This document shows positions 47,092 through 60,154 of a DNA stretch of 64,000 nucleotides, piece after piece. A program made the position numbers and the translations under genes. Position 1 is the stretch's first letter, and every line of letters starts with the position of its first letter. The DNA comes from Aphidius gifuensis (lineage: Eukaryota; Arthropoda; Insecta; Hymenoptera; Braconidae): contig NC_057789.1 in the NCBI RefSeq assembly GCF_014905175.1, positions 25,106,555 through 25,170,554 on the forward strand, given 5' to 3'. Below the pieces are notes generated by a model. The model ran no database searches and had not been told where the DNA came from. It saw nothing but the letters and a program-made list of their open reading frames with translations.

Positions 47092-49127
47092 GATTCTGCA
47101 ATTAAATACACAATAAATTAACAATTATTATCATCTTGTTTTTTTTTTTTTTAATAATAAATTAATGTCGTATTATTTTTAAATATAAATAAACGTCAAA
47201 TGTACACGCCCATAACCTCAAATTAATTTTAAAAGTTTTTCAACAATTTCATCAACAAATGATGATTAAAATTTAAAAAAAAATTTAAATAATTATATGG
47301 TAATCTGTAATTAACTATTGTCAATAATTAAATATTTAATTATCAATTTTTCAACACATGATTTTGACACTTGTAGATAATTCTATATTCGAAATTTTGC
47401 CTTTTTTTTTTTTTTACTTTTTCTTTTTTAATAATAAAAAAAAAAAATATTGTTTCATTGTTTAATAATACTTACATGATATATTTTTATAGTAAATAAT
47501 TTAAATAAATTAAGATTATTATTTAAAATAATAACACAAATAAATAATAATGAAAAGAAAAAAAAATAATTGACACGTCTTGCAAGTTTTGTGTGTGCAA
47601 CAGTTTTTTCAAAATGGCTAACAAAATTATGACGTCATTGCAATTTATAAATAAAAAAAAAAAATAAATAAAGTCTCAGGTTTGTTATCAACTTCTTGAC
47701 TCACACCTTGGCTATTTTATATTTTTTCCATCATGTGTCATCAGGTCATTTTTATTTCTATAGAAACATTTTTACTTTTATCAATGTAAAGATAAAATAG
47801 TCAGCTTATTTTATTGACAATAAAATATGTCTTTAAATATATTTAATAACAAAATCATTGCAAATTTTTGTCATTAAATTATTTACTCCAAATTTTAACA
47901 ATAATATTATTGTTGTTAATTTCAATAGATTCTTTCAATTTAATTAAATAATTATGAATAAATTTCATTCATTTAAAGAATTTTATTTTACTCATTTTTG
48001 GTACAACAGATGTTTTATTTAATTAACATTATATTTAAAAAATTAATACTCAATATTGATTACTAAATAAATAACAACAATTAAGTTTATAAAAAAATAT
48101 AAAATTATTAGTTTAAATTAAATTGCATTTTAGCCAATTTTAATTCTAAAAAAATAGAAAAATAATTTTTTAAAATTTATAAATTCTTTAAATGATAAAT
48201 AAATAAACAATAATTAATAAACAAATGAAATTTTTAATTTAAATAAAAGCTAATTAAATAGTTTCTTTGAAAATGTAAAAAAAAAAAATACTCACCCTTT
48301 TTGTACTCCATTTTGAAAATAGTGAAAAAATAATTAAATTTAAAAATAAAAAAAGCGAAAAAAGCTTATTTTCGTTTTTTTGTTTATTATTAATTAATAA
48401 TTAAATAATTAAATAAAATATAATTTAATTATTTTATTTATTTTTTAAGATAATAGCTAAAATTTTATGATTCTAATGATATTTTTTAGTGTGCTAGAGA
48501 TATAAAATGTACTGAGAGAAAAAGCAAGTATTTGAGGGGTGTATTTTATCATAATCCAGGGGTATATATCACCAGAGGGGATGAAAAATTCAAGTTATTG
48601 ACTGATTATTTTGCGCAAACTCTGTGAACTGCGCAAACTAGACCATCACACACGTCGATTGGGTGGGTGTAATAATTATTTTTTCACAGTCGATTCATCG
48701 AGCTTCAGCAATCCCTCTGGTAACAAATTTTAAATAAAAAAAAAAATTCTAAATTTCTTTAATAAATCATCCATTAAAATCAATTATTAAAAATTAATTT
48801 ATAAAAATAATAAACAAGTAGTATAATCTTCAATTTAAAAAAAAAAAATAATAAAATATCCAAGAATTTCTTTCAGTGTAATTTATTTATAAGAAAAAAA
48901 AAATTTAATAAAAAATAATATTAATCGATTCATCGAAATTTTGCGATTGTTAAAAATTGTCGAAGCTAAATGTTATAAAAAAATTTATCAATAACCAGGA
49001 GAGACAATCCAGTCAGTGATTCATTATTTCTGTTTAGAAAATATCCACGAAATAAGGGTGGAAGGATCAGGCATCCTGAGCCAAAAAAAAACCCCATTAT
49101 CACTAAAAATTAATTCATCATAACGAC
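47092..49127. other. Shared upstream region of the two synaptobrevin genes
   Basis: On the minus strand, leader exons of Syb are suggested by donors at 47476 and 48296. Between about 48480 and 48990 is a GC-richer block that must hold the plus-strand promoter and possibly both promoters. It contains TGCGCAAACT twice, at 48612-48621 and 48630-48639. The plus-strand leader exon ends at 49129. Confidence 0.45.
47630..47637. promoter_or_regulatory. Perfect CRE palindrome upstream of Syb
   Basis: TGACGTCA in a less AT-rich patch about 150 bases upstream of the leader-exon donor at 47476. Full palindromes also occur at 44258-44265 and 39148-39155. CREB/ATF binding is known for this motif; use here is inference. 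Confidence 0.4.
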
Positions 49128-52100
49128 ATGTAAGTACACCAATTAATAATACTTGTTTCTAATTAAAAAATTTATTTAATTTATATAAATTACTAACAAC
49201 TAAGTGTTTGTTTTTATCAAACAAAAAAAAATCATTAAATTAGTATTTTTTTAAAAAAAATCATTCAGCTAAAAAAAGTTTTTGACTGGTCTTTAAGTTG
49301 CACCCTTGTAGATGAATGAAAAACGAAAAAAAAAAAAAAGAAAAAATGGCTTCTAAGTCAACCCTCCGCATTGCCATCCCTTAAATAAAAAAAATCAACA
49401 AAAATAGTTGAAATTATTTTGATAATTTTAGTGGTTTTTAAATTTATTTTTACATTTTTTTTTTTTAATTTTTGTCAATGGAGGGAAATGGTGTTATTCA
49501 AAGACGCAGTATATCGATTCATTGATGCACCTACTTTCAAACGAATGACGAAATAATACTCCCACAAAAAAAAAAAAATATAACAAAAAAAAAATCATGA
49601 AATTGAAGGTTTTTTTTTTAGTTTGAATTTTTTTTTTTTCAAATTTAATAATTTATTGCAAATAATTGACTGGTATACCTCAAGATGCTTGAAATAATAA
49701 TGTCATTGATTTTGCCAAAAGTGACGACAATGTAAAGTAGCAAAAAAAAAAAAAAAATAGACAAACTTTTAAACAAAAAAAAAAAAAAAGTATATTTATT
49801 TTTTCGAAACATTTTTCTTTTACGAACCACCCTGATCAATATTTCAGTTCGATTATTTCATTGCGCAACATTAAAAATAATAAATAATCAAAAAAAAAAT
49901 AAAAAATATTTCATCAAAATTAATAGAGTAATAATTACTACAATAATATTATTGTTAATATTTATTTTTATTTTGTTTTTTAATTTTATTGGAGTTACAT
50001 GACGTTTGACCTTTTGGTGATTGACACCCCATGCATGTTTGACCTTCGTTAATTTCAATTAATTATTTATTTTAAATAATACTTTAATTGTTTATAATAA
50101 TTACAAAATAACCATACATAAACAATTATTATCATAATTTTAATTTATTTCATTGTAAAAGGGAAAATAAACAAATTTATTAATTTTATTTGTTATTTTT
50201 CTTTAGTGCGCTTTTTGTAGCTGAATAGAAGCTGTTATAATAAATAATAATATATGAATTTTTTGGATTTTAATTAGGGCCTCTGAAGGTGGTTTAGCAC
50301 CAGATGCCGGTGGTGCTGGTGATGGTATTGTTGGGGGTCCTAGGACACCTCAACAAATTGCTTCACAAAAAAGATTGCAACAGACGCAGGCGCAAGTTGA
50401 TGAGGTTGTCGACATTATGAAAACTAATGTCGAAAAAGTACTTGAACGTGATCAAAAATTATCGGAACTTGATGATCGAGCTGGTAAATATATTTATAAA
50501 TAAATAATTTTAATTAATTAATAATAAATTAATAAAAAAAAAAAATATTTTTATATTTAAAATTTAAATAATGAACAAGTTTTAGAATAGTAATTAAAAA
50601 TTTAATTTACATCAGTAAAATAATTTAATGTAAAACAAATTACAGTTTAATAATTAGTGTAATTAAAAAATTTATTAATTACAGATGCACTTCAGCAAGG
50701 AGCATCACAATTTGAACAACAAGCAGGAAAATTAAAAAGGAAATTTTGGCTGCAAAATTTAAAGGTATACTTTTTTAAAAATATTTAATTAATTGTTAAT
50801 TAAATATTTTATTGGCTCTTTTAATTTACAGATGATGATTATTATGGGTGTCATTGCGCTTATCATACTAGCCATCATTGTTGGTAAGTAGAAAAAATTT
50901 TATTATCAAAAAAAAAAGAACTGAATTTTGTTTATTTTTCTTAAAAAAATATCAACATTATTTAAATAAAATTTAACACTTAAAATATCGTTATTATTTA
51001 GTACATAAATGTACACTCAGGTTCCATTAAATAAATTTCGATTTAATTAAATAAATTTCGATTTCATTAAATGAATTTCGATTAAATCAATTTCTATAGA
51101 AATCCAAATCGTAAAAATAAAAAATCCACAAATAAATTTCTCAACAACACTTGATAATAATTAAAAATAGCTATTAACAATAAACAATCTATTAAAAATA
51201 TAAAAAGTTATTATTAACTTTTAAAAAATATTTTTTTCATCTATAGGGAACTTCATATAGACGCACTGAAAGATGGAAGACTTTTGTGCGTGTGAGTCAG
51301 GTAGAATAACGTTTGAAAAAAAAAAGTTTTAAAAAAAGTTGTTTGATTGTATTTTCAAAATTACTACACAATAACACTTACATTAAAAAATTAATAAACA
51401 TTAACATAAATACATTAGTTAATAAAAAAAGATAATTTTTAAAAGTTAAAAATAAAATACAACATTTTAAACATACATAAACAATAACGGGATAATTATT
51501 GCGTTGTGCTATTGTCGTAGGAAAGTGTTTACCCTAAAAATCCGGATGTATATATTGTCTATATTTTTTTTCTTTGCCTATCTATCGCTGTCGTCCTTAA
51601 ATTTCTATTAAATGTTACGTTGAATTAACAAAAAAAATTAATACTAAATAAAAAATCTAGGGGTTGCTATAACTGTCTGTTTGCTGGTGTATTTTTATTT
51701 TTTTTTTTTGTCGACAGTATATAAAATAAACTATTCAAAATCAATTCTTAAAATTGACATAATCGTATACCTGTAAAATTATGTAATTGTTATGTGTCTG
51801 TCTGTTTGTTTATTTTTTTTAAATGTGTAAAGGTAATTTCATTTATGAAGCTGATCCCAGGCAATCAAGGAACATTTTTTTTATTCATTAATTTGTCATC
51901 AATTAAAATTTTAATAGTAGAATATATTATACAATATTTACACAATTGTTTTATGATAAACAAGAAGAACAATGGTAAGATGAATTCGTCACTGCACCTA
52001 GTTTAATATCTTCACAATAATTATTGTCATGAAAAAGGAAAAAAAAAATTAATTTTACTTTTTTTTTTTTTTTTTTTTATTTCGTAGAAAATAAATATAA

Positions 52101-55100
52101 ATAATTAATTTAAATTAACAAAAAATATATAATTAGCATGAATATTATTTAATGAATAATTGAGATTAATTTTTTTTATAATAAAAAAAATTAATTAACA
52201 CTTTTATAAATTTTTTTTAAATTCATAAAATTAAAGAAACACTTTCATTCAAATCTGGGACGGTTTTCATTTAATTTTTTTTCTATGCATGAAAATATTT
52301 GACTAAATTCACGTGATTTTTATCCTTTTTTTTTTTATTTTTTTAATTTTTTTTTTAATTTAAGGGATGTTACAGGGTAATGCGTAGATGAATTCTGCGC
52401 ATATCGAGTGACCTATTTTTTGTCTAGTTTGCTGCTAACCCAGTTGCATGTGATTGGTCTTAAAATTATTATTATTGAACTGCTTGAATGTGTTAATAAA
52501 TGCATGATATTAATTATAAAATCAAACTAAAAATAATACTTATAAATAATTTTAAAAAACACAGCTTTAGATAATTAAAAAACACTTAATTTTTATCGAA
52601 AATTATAATAATAAATTATTGCTAAGATTATACAAATTTAAAATATGAAAAAATGTATTTTAAATTATTTATTTGACTTGTTTTTTGATTGGTTTGAATC
52701 ATAGCATGTATAAATTAATTAAAATATATTTTTTGCATGATAAAAATATTTGTTTTTCATTGATTACGTATATATTTATTAAATATACATTTGAAAAACA
52801 AATTACATTATCATTACATATATTTCATTTAATTATTTTCAGCACAATTCAACGGTGGACAGGACCCGCCAAACTAAATTTCGTTAAAACAATAATTTAC
52901 CAAATGAAAATAATAAAAAAAATATTAAATTAACAAGATGATATTTAACAATAAAAAAATTTATTAATTGGGGTAAAAAAATATATATATATTGTGTATA
53001 AAAAATTCAAATAATTTAACAGATTGATAAAATAGATTCAAAATAATCAGATGAAAATTAAATAACATTTTTTAATCAATTTTTAAAAGGACTGTCATGT
53101 TTTTTAAAAAAAAAAATTATATAAATTTTATGTCAAGAATATGTCAGTTGTTCTTTTCAAAATTTATTAACAAAAATTTAAAAAAAAAATTAAGGGTTTA
53201 ATTTAAAATTAAGCCTGATCAATGATCATAGTTTAAAATTATAAAAAAAAAAATATTTTTTGAGGTATAATATGAAAATGAGAAAAATTTAAAAAAATAA
53301 AATATAAAATTTTACAATAATTAAAAAGAAATAATTAAATTAACAATAATAATTGTCGTTTTATCGTCAAAAATTTATCAGTGTGATTCTTTAAAATCAT
53401 CTTCTTAATGGAAAAATTAAAATTAAACAATTTTTTTTTTTTTATTGATAAATTATAATACATCTGTCCGTTAATTGTTAGTTAAAAAAACAACTGAAAT
53501 AATTATTTAAATAATGAGTAATACAGCTTGAAAAAAAAAAAAAAAAAATATGTGTAAATAATCGTAATAACAATTGACATTTTATTTTTAAAAAATTGAA
53601 TAACAAAATTTTTATTAAAGCCATTATAATAAACACATATCCACAACGCACATTTTTTTTTTAATTATAATTTTTTAAATAGAATAATCAAGAGTTAAAT
53701 AAATTAAATAATTAAAATCAATTTATTGAATTTCGCGTTGATAAATTAATTGAAAAAATAAAAAATAGAAAAAATTTTTTTTGCGCCCGCTGTGTGTCTT
53801 CATAATACTCAAATAGAAAAAATTATTTAAAAAAAAGTCTATCCACGCGTTTTCGTGATGTAAATAACATTATCTCCTCGTTCATAAAAAAAAAAAGTAA
53901 ATAAATTTTATTGAATGAATTTTAAACGTGTTCCTAGTTTTAGGTATAAAAAAACGAAATGATAAATAATATTGATATAAAATCTTTGATAAATGTTAAT
54001 CAATATTTATGATTAAATTGTGTCTAATGAATTAACCGCAAACATATTGAACATCGCGGATAAATTGTTTAGTTAATTTTAATTTTAAAAATAAATAAAT
54101 AATGAAATTTAAAAAATTGCTTGAAATAAATAGGAATAATTTTAAAAAATATCTACCGATGTTATAAAATATATTACCAATGTTAATAAATAATTATTAA
54201 TGGTAATTATTAAAAAAAAAAAAAAAGAGAAAAACATACACACACACGCATACACCAATGATAATAAATAAAAAAGAAAAAAAAAAATAGAAAAATATAT
54301 TGTCTAGAGTTTTTTGAGGATTGAGTTTTTGAAAAAAAAAAAAAACAGGAAAATAATTGATTTGATAATTTGGATTGATGATGGATGCTGGATTAGGTCA
54401 ATTAAAATATTTTTAAAAATTAGCTATAAATCAAGGTAAGAAATTTGATTAAAAGCATGCTAAAATTTTTAAATAAAATTATTAAAATTTCTTACTATTT
54501 TTGCATGATAAATCAATAAATTTTTTCACAGCCATTTTTTCACAATATTTTATTAACACCACTGCAATGAATATTTAAAATTAATATATTCAATATTAAA
54601 ATTTCAACGAATTCATCTCGTTCTGTAAATAAAATTTGCATTTTTATTTTATAGAATTGTATGGCTGCAATTTACATCTTCTTATTAAAAAAAAAAAAAG
54701 AAACATTAAATAAAAAAATAAAGAAACTATTCTTTTCATTGAATGTTTAATTATTTTGACAGACACATAACAAAAAAATAATTAAATAATTAAAACTACA
54801 TTTTTATTCTGTTTTTTTTTCAACTAATTATTTTTTTTAAATTAATTTATATAAACCATTAAATAATATATCTATTTTCTGTAAATAAAATTCAGAAAAA
54901 TGAAAATTTCTAAATCATATTTAATTGTTTTTTTAATACTAATAATTAAAAAAATATTTTTCATTAATTGTTTAATAATTATTACAGGTAAATTTATGCC
55001 AGATAATCCACCTCCTCAAGGACCATACATGTATGGTCCACCACAAGGAATGATGATACCCCAACAACCAGCACCAGCAGCAGCAGCACCAGCTGGTAGC

Positions 55101-55169
55101 GCTCAACAAACAGCACCAGCAGCATTTGTTGGCTCAATTAATCAAGGAATTTTACGCAGTGTTATGTAA
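49128..55169 (+). CDS. nSyb: Neuronal synaptobrevin (n-syb type), 117-173 aa, split start codon and alternative last exons
   Basis: The start codon is split: AT at 49128-49129 before donor GTAAGT, and G at 50278. Further exons are 50278-50483, 50685-50764 and 50832-50883. The protein is MASEGGLAPDAGGAG, then the R-SNARE motif KRLQQTQAQVDEVVDIMKTN, LERDQKLSELDDRADALQQG, KLKRKFWLQNLK and the anchor MMIIMGVIALIILAIIV. From the phase-1 donor at 50883 three last exons fit: 51247-51260 (ends GNFI), 52843-52877 (ends QFNGGQDPPN) and 54988-55169 (a Pro/Gln/Ala-rich tail of about 60 residues starting GKFMPDNPPPQGPYMYGPP). Reading through the donor gives GK then stop. Confidence 0.88.
51026..51085. repeat. 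Short tandem repeat in an n-syb intron
   Basis: Three imperfect copies of a unit like ATTAAATAAATTTCGATTT, about 23 bases apart, end at about 51085. No function inferred. Confidence 0.6.
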
Positions 55170-56902
55170 AATAAACAAACAATATGAAAATTTAATTTTC
55201 AACAATAAAAAAAACACAAAAAATATCATCATCTTTTGCCTTGTTTAATAAATAAAAAAAAAAATAATAATAGATAATGATAAATGCAACAAAAACCAAG
55301 GAAAAAGAACAACAATAAACAAAAAAAAAAATTAACAACAAGATTTATTTATTACAAATTAATAAAAATAATTAAAAATTAAATTTTCGTTCAATTTTAA
55401 AAACAAAAATATAATAATTATATTTAAAAAAAAAATCATAATTATTATGATTATGTAAATGATGCATATGTAAATTAGATAATTATATTGTGTGCTCAGT
55501 ACCCGGTCAACAATGCACTTGTTTAATGCCCGTTAGAAAATTATAAATTAATTTTAAAAAATTATAAAATAAAAAACAATTATTTAAAGAAATAAATATG
55601 TATGGTAATAATAATATATAAGCATTCTACTAATCTGTGCTAATTAAACATACAATATCATGAAAATAAAAAAAAAAAAAACAATTGATAATTCGTGTTG
55701 TAAATAAATAATTTAAATATTATCGTAATGATAAAATTTAAAGTTTTTTGAATGATGAAAAGTATTAAATACGAAAGTTATTTATTATCTGAAAAGTTAA
55801 TATTAAATGTGTTTTATTATCATTAATAATTATTCGTACATTTTAACATTGTATTTAATTAACAAAAAGTAAAATTTTAAATTTTCAATTTTCCTTTTTT
55901 CAAATACTTAACTAAAAAAATAATATATTATTGTCTTGTTTTTAATTGAATATTTAATTATTTTATTTTAATTGTTTAATTTTCAATTTATGTAAAATGT
56001 AAAGTAATTAAAGCTTCATACTTAACTAAAAAAATAATATACATATTGTCTTGTTTTAAATAATTATTTAATTATGATTTTTTTTAATTGTTTTATCTTT
56101 TTAAATTTATTTAAAAATTTGGAGGATCTATTTTTTCAGGAAAATTTTATAAAAATTGAAAATTTGACGCGGAGAAAAATAATTAAACATAGGATTTATT
56201 TTTTTTCAGCAATAAATAATTATTGGATCATGATGAAATTTTTTTTGAGAGTAGTTGAATCTTTTATCTATTTATCCTAAAAATTTCAAAAATATCTATC
56301 GGTCCGTTTTTTCAGGAGAATTTTTATAAAAATTGAAAATTTGATAGCAGGAGAAAAATAATTAAACATACGATTTATTTTTTTTCAGCAATAAATAATC
56401 ATTGGATCATGATGAAATTTTTTTTGAGTATAGTTGGATCCAGTATCAATTTATCCTAAAAATTTGAGAAATATCTATCGGTCCGTTTTTTCAGGAGAAT
56501 TTTTATAAAAATTGCAAATTTGAGAGCAGAGAAAAAAAAAAAGAATTAATAGCAAATAAAAATACGAGAGAGGGGGAGAGACAACAACCAATTAAATATC
56601 CAAAAAACCAATTACAATCCTTCTTTTTAACAATAGAAAAAAAAATATATATTTTTAAAATAATTTTTTCTATTTTTAATTCACCTCTCAAAAATTAACC
56701 GCGTTTTTTTTTTTTAAATTTACCATTTTCTACTTTACCATCATTACCAGTTTTTCATTTAAAATGGCTACCGGAAATAGATGTATATATATTTTATTGA
56801 CTTGCGCATAAATAAAATTTCTCGACATAAAAAAAAAAAAATTGTTCAGTTGGTTTGTCGAGCTACGATCGAATATTTGTGATCGTTTCTGTTCACTTGG
56901 CC
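55170..56902. other. 3' UTR of n-syb and promoter of ATP synthase beta
   Basis: A/T-rich sequence with AATAAA-type signals just after 55169. A tandem repeat occupies 56110-56535. Positions 56730-56902 are less AT-rich and include the promoter and leader of the ATP synthase gene. Confidence 0.45.
56110..56535. repeat. Tandem repeat, ~178-base unit, about 2.4 copies
   Basis: TTTTTTCAGGA occurs at about 56131, 56307 and 56486. Between these the text repeats: AGAAAAATAATTAAACATA, TTCAGCAATAAATAATNATT, GGATCATGATGAAATTTTTT and TTTATCCTAAAAATTT. The last copy is cut short. Unit length is close to the 185-base satellite in ninaB. Confidence 0.8.
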
Positions 56903-59484
56903 ATGATGTTGAGTGCCGTTTCAAAGTGCCTCAGGGCCGTCAAACCTACTATTTTACAAAATGAAGTTGCCAAAGTATCTGGAGCATTGTCCGTAAACAG
57001 TAAGTCAATTATTTAATTACTTAATAATTATATTGTTTAACTGGAATCATAATAATCACACCGGAACTAACCGGGTCCATCACTACTCTCTCCCTCTCTC
57101 TCTCCCTTTTTTCTAATTTTTTTATTAACAATTATGACATTTTTATCATCAAACCAACTCAACCCAACAAATAATTTAACAATTATTTTGCTCAATATGA
57201 CATAATTACAATTACAATATTTTTTAAATTTTATTTATTTTTTTTTCGATTTTTTAATGTTATATAAGTTCTAACAAATGGATGTTCCATCATGGCGCAA
57301 CATGGCGGCCTCTTCGGGTCAATCCCAAAAAGCTTGACATTTTTTTTTTCCAACATTTATAAGTTATCTCAATTGTAATTAATTATTAACAATAACTATT
57401 TATTATTATTGTTATTGTTAATGGCTTATTTTAAACATTATCAAAACATGAATTTATAAAAAAAATTTGGAGCAGCCATGTTATTATTTTAGCCTAGGAT
57501 TAATTAATGATTTATCAAGTTTTAAAATTCATGGAAATATGTGGATAATGTGGCTGATGATTATGGTGATCATGGAGCATCAATGTGGGTCTTTAATTTT
57601 TAATGACAATTTGAATTATTTGTTGATTATATATTAATGTGTCAGGGCAAGTTTTTTAATCGAATTATGTAACAGCATTGATGCAGCTCTCCATTACACA
57701 ACTTGGTTTTAAACATAAAGAAAATCATCATTAATTGTTAATAATATTAATTGTTATTATTTATCTTAAATTGTTTATTGTAAAATAATATTACTTAACT
57801 TGATGATTGTTTATTTTATTTAATTGTTTTTTTTTGTTTTATTTATTTATTTATTTGTTGTTGTTTTTTAGAACGTGAATATGCTGCAGCTAAAACTCAA
57901 GCAAAAGCTGGTACAGCACAAGGACGTGTTGTTGCTGTTATTGGTGCTGTTGTTGATGTACAATTTGATGATGCATTACCACCAATTTTAAATGCTCTTG
58001 AAGTACAAAATCGTTCACCAAAACTTATTCTTGAAGTTGCTCAACATCTTGGTGAAAATACTGTTCGTACAATTGCTATGGATGGTACTGAAGGTATTGT
58101 ACGTGGACAACCAGTATCTGATTCTGGTTTTCCAATAAGAATTCCAGTTGGTGCTGAAACATTAGGACGTATTATTAATGTTATTGGTGAACCAATTGAT
58201 GAACGTGGTCCAGTTGAAACTGATAAACGTGCACCAATTCATGCTGATGCACCAGAATTTGTTGAAATGTCTGTTGAACAAGAAATTCTTGTAACTGGTA
58301 TTAAAGTTGTTGATCTTTTAGCTCCATATGCAAAGGGAGGAAAAATTGGTAAGTTAATTGTTTTAATTAATTTTTTTTTTTTTTGCTAAACAAATTGTAT
58401 AATATATTTATTTTAATTTTGATTAGGTCTCTTTGGTGGTGCTGGAGTCGGTAAAACTGTATTAATTATGGAACTTATCAATAATATTGCTAAAGCCCAT
58501 GGTGGTTATTCAGTATTTGCTGGTGTTGGTGAACGTACACGTGAGGGTAATGATCTTTATCATGAGATGATTGAAACTGGTGTTATTTCATTGAAAGATA
58601 AAACATCAAAAGTAGCACTTGTATATGGTCAAATGAATGAACCACCTGGTGCACGTGCTCGTGTTGCTTTAACTGGTTTAACTGTTGCTGAATATTTCCG
58701 TGATGTTGAAGGACAAGATGTATTGCTCTTTATTGACAATATTTTCAGATTTACACAAGCTGGTTCAGAGGTATCAGCTTTGTTAGGTCGTATTCCATCA
58801 GCTGTAGGTTATCAGCCAACATTAGCAACTGACATGGGTACCATGCAGGAAAGAATTACAACAACTAAAAAAGGATCAATTACATCAGTACAAGCTATTT
58901 ATGTACCAGCTGATGATTTAACTGATCCAGCTCCAGCAACAACATTTGCCCATTTGGATGCAACAACTGTACTTTCACGTGCTATTGCTGAATTGGGTAT
59001 TTATCCAGCTGTCGATCCACTTGATTCAACATCACGTATTATGGATCCAAATATTATTGGTAAAGATCACTACAAAATTGCTCGTGATGTACAAAAAATT
59101 CTTCAAGATTATAAATCACTTCAAGATATTATTGCCATCTTGGGTATGGATGAATTGTCAGAAGAAGATAAAATAACTGTTGCACGTGCAAGAAAAATTC
59201 AAAGATTCTTGTCACAGCCATTCCAGGTAATTTTTAATTTTAATCAATCAATTATTTATATTTTAAAGGAACAATTTTTTAAATTTTATTATTTTTTTTA
59301 TTGTTAAAAGGTCGCTGAAGTCTTCACTGGTCATCCTGGTAAACTTGTTCCACTTGCTGAAACAGTAAAAGGTTTCCAAAAAATTCTTGCTGGTGAATTA
59401 GATCATCTTCCTGAGGTTGCATTCTACATGGTTGGACCAATTGAAGAGGTCGTTGCCAAGGCAGAAACACTCGCTAAATCATAA
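56903..59484 (+). CDS. ATPsynbeta: ATP synthase subunit beta, mitochondrial, 515 aa, four exons
   Basis: Exons are 56903-56999, 57872-58348, 58427-59226 and 59311-59484, with continuous phase. The subunit carries the catalytic sites of F1-ATPase in the matrix. Exon 1 encodes a basic mitochondrial presequence (MMLSAVSKCLRAVKP). The mature part contains the Walker A motif GGAGVGKT, GERTREGNDLYHEM with the catalytic glutamate, VYGQMNEPPGARARVALTGL, and the Walker B segment LLFIDNIFRFTQAGSEVSALL. The last exon runs from VAEVFTGHPGKLVPL to AETLAKS. The frame is intact and nearly every position fits the family. Intron 1 (872 bases) contains a (TC)n run near 57083-57108. Confidence 0.98.
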
Positions 59485-60154
59485 GTTCATTTTTAAAATA
59501 TAACAAATCCTCTTGTCAAGAGAATTTTAAATTTTCAAATAACGTAAAAAAAGAAAAAATTGGTAAATAAAAAACAACATAAACAAATAAAAAAATTAAA
59601 ATAATTATAATCACATACATAACCCATCAGTCGAATTAATCTTCCAACAAGTTTAAATGTTTTTTTTTTTTTTCGAAATTTGTTGAAAGATTACTTTGAC
59701 GTTGATCTATCTATGCAGTAAATTCATTAGACATTTTTTTTTTTTTAATCTGCATTGTCAGGGGGAATCGTTAACGTCGTAATGTATTCATGACAATTAC
59801 GAAATCGTATTGTATATTAGTAAAAAAAAAAAAAAACAAATCGAAAAAAGAAAAGGAAAAAAAATATAAAAATTAAAAAAAAAAGTATAAACATTAGTTA
59901 TTTATTTATTAAAAGTTTTTATTATAACATTAATTATCATGTTATTATCAAAGTATTATCAAATATTTAATTTTTATTATAAAAAAATAATGACACTTAA
60001 TTATTGATTAATTAATAATATTTAAATACTTTTCTTTTTTTTTTTTTCATCACTTGAACAAGTAATCCATGAAGGAATTTAACAACACAAAAACGTTAAT
60101 AATACTATTTAATCTTGAACAGAGTATTTTTTTTTTTTTTTTAAGAAAGTTATT
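59485..60154. other. Convergent 3' regions of ATP synthase beta and NSE4
   Basis: A/T homopolymers with an AATAAA signal near 59565. A patch at 59690-59810 is slightly less AT-rich and has no open frame. Nothing else is seen. Confidence 0.5.

Noticed and set aside
48296..48308. ATG GAG TAC AAA AAG G|GTGAGT as a coding first exon of Syb
   Set aside because: Joined to the next exon at AATCATGGAC it reads a different frame from the SNARE protein, so it is at most an upstream open frame in a leader exon.
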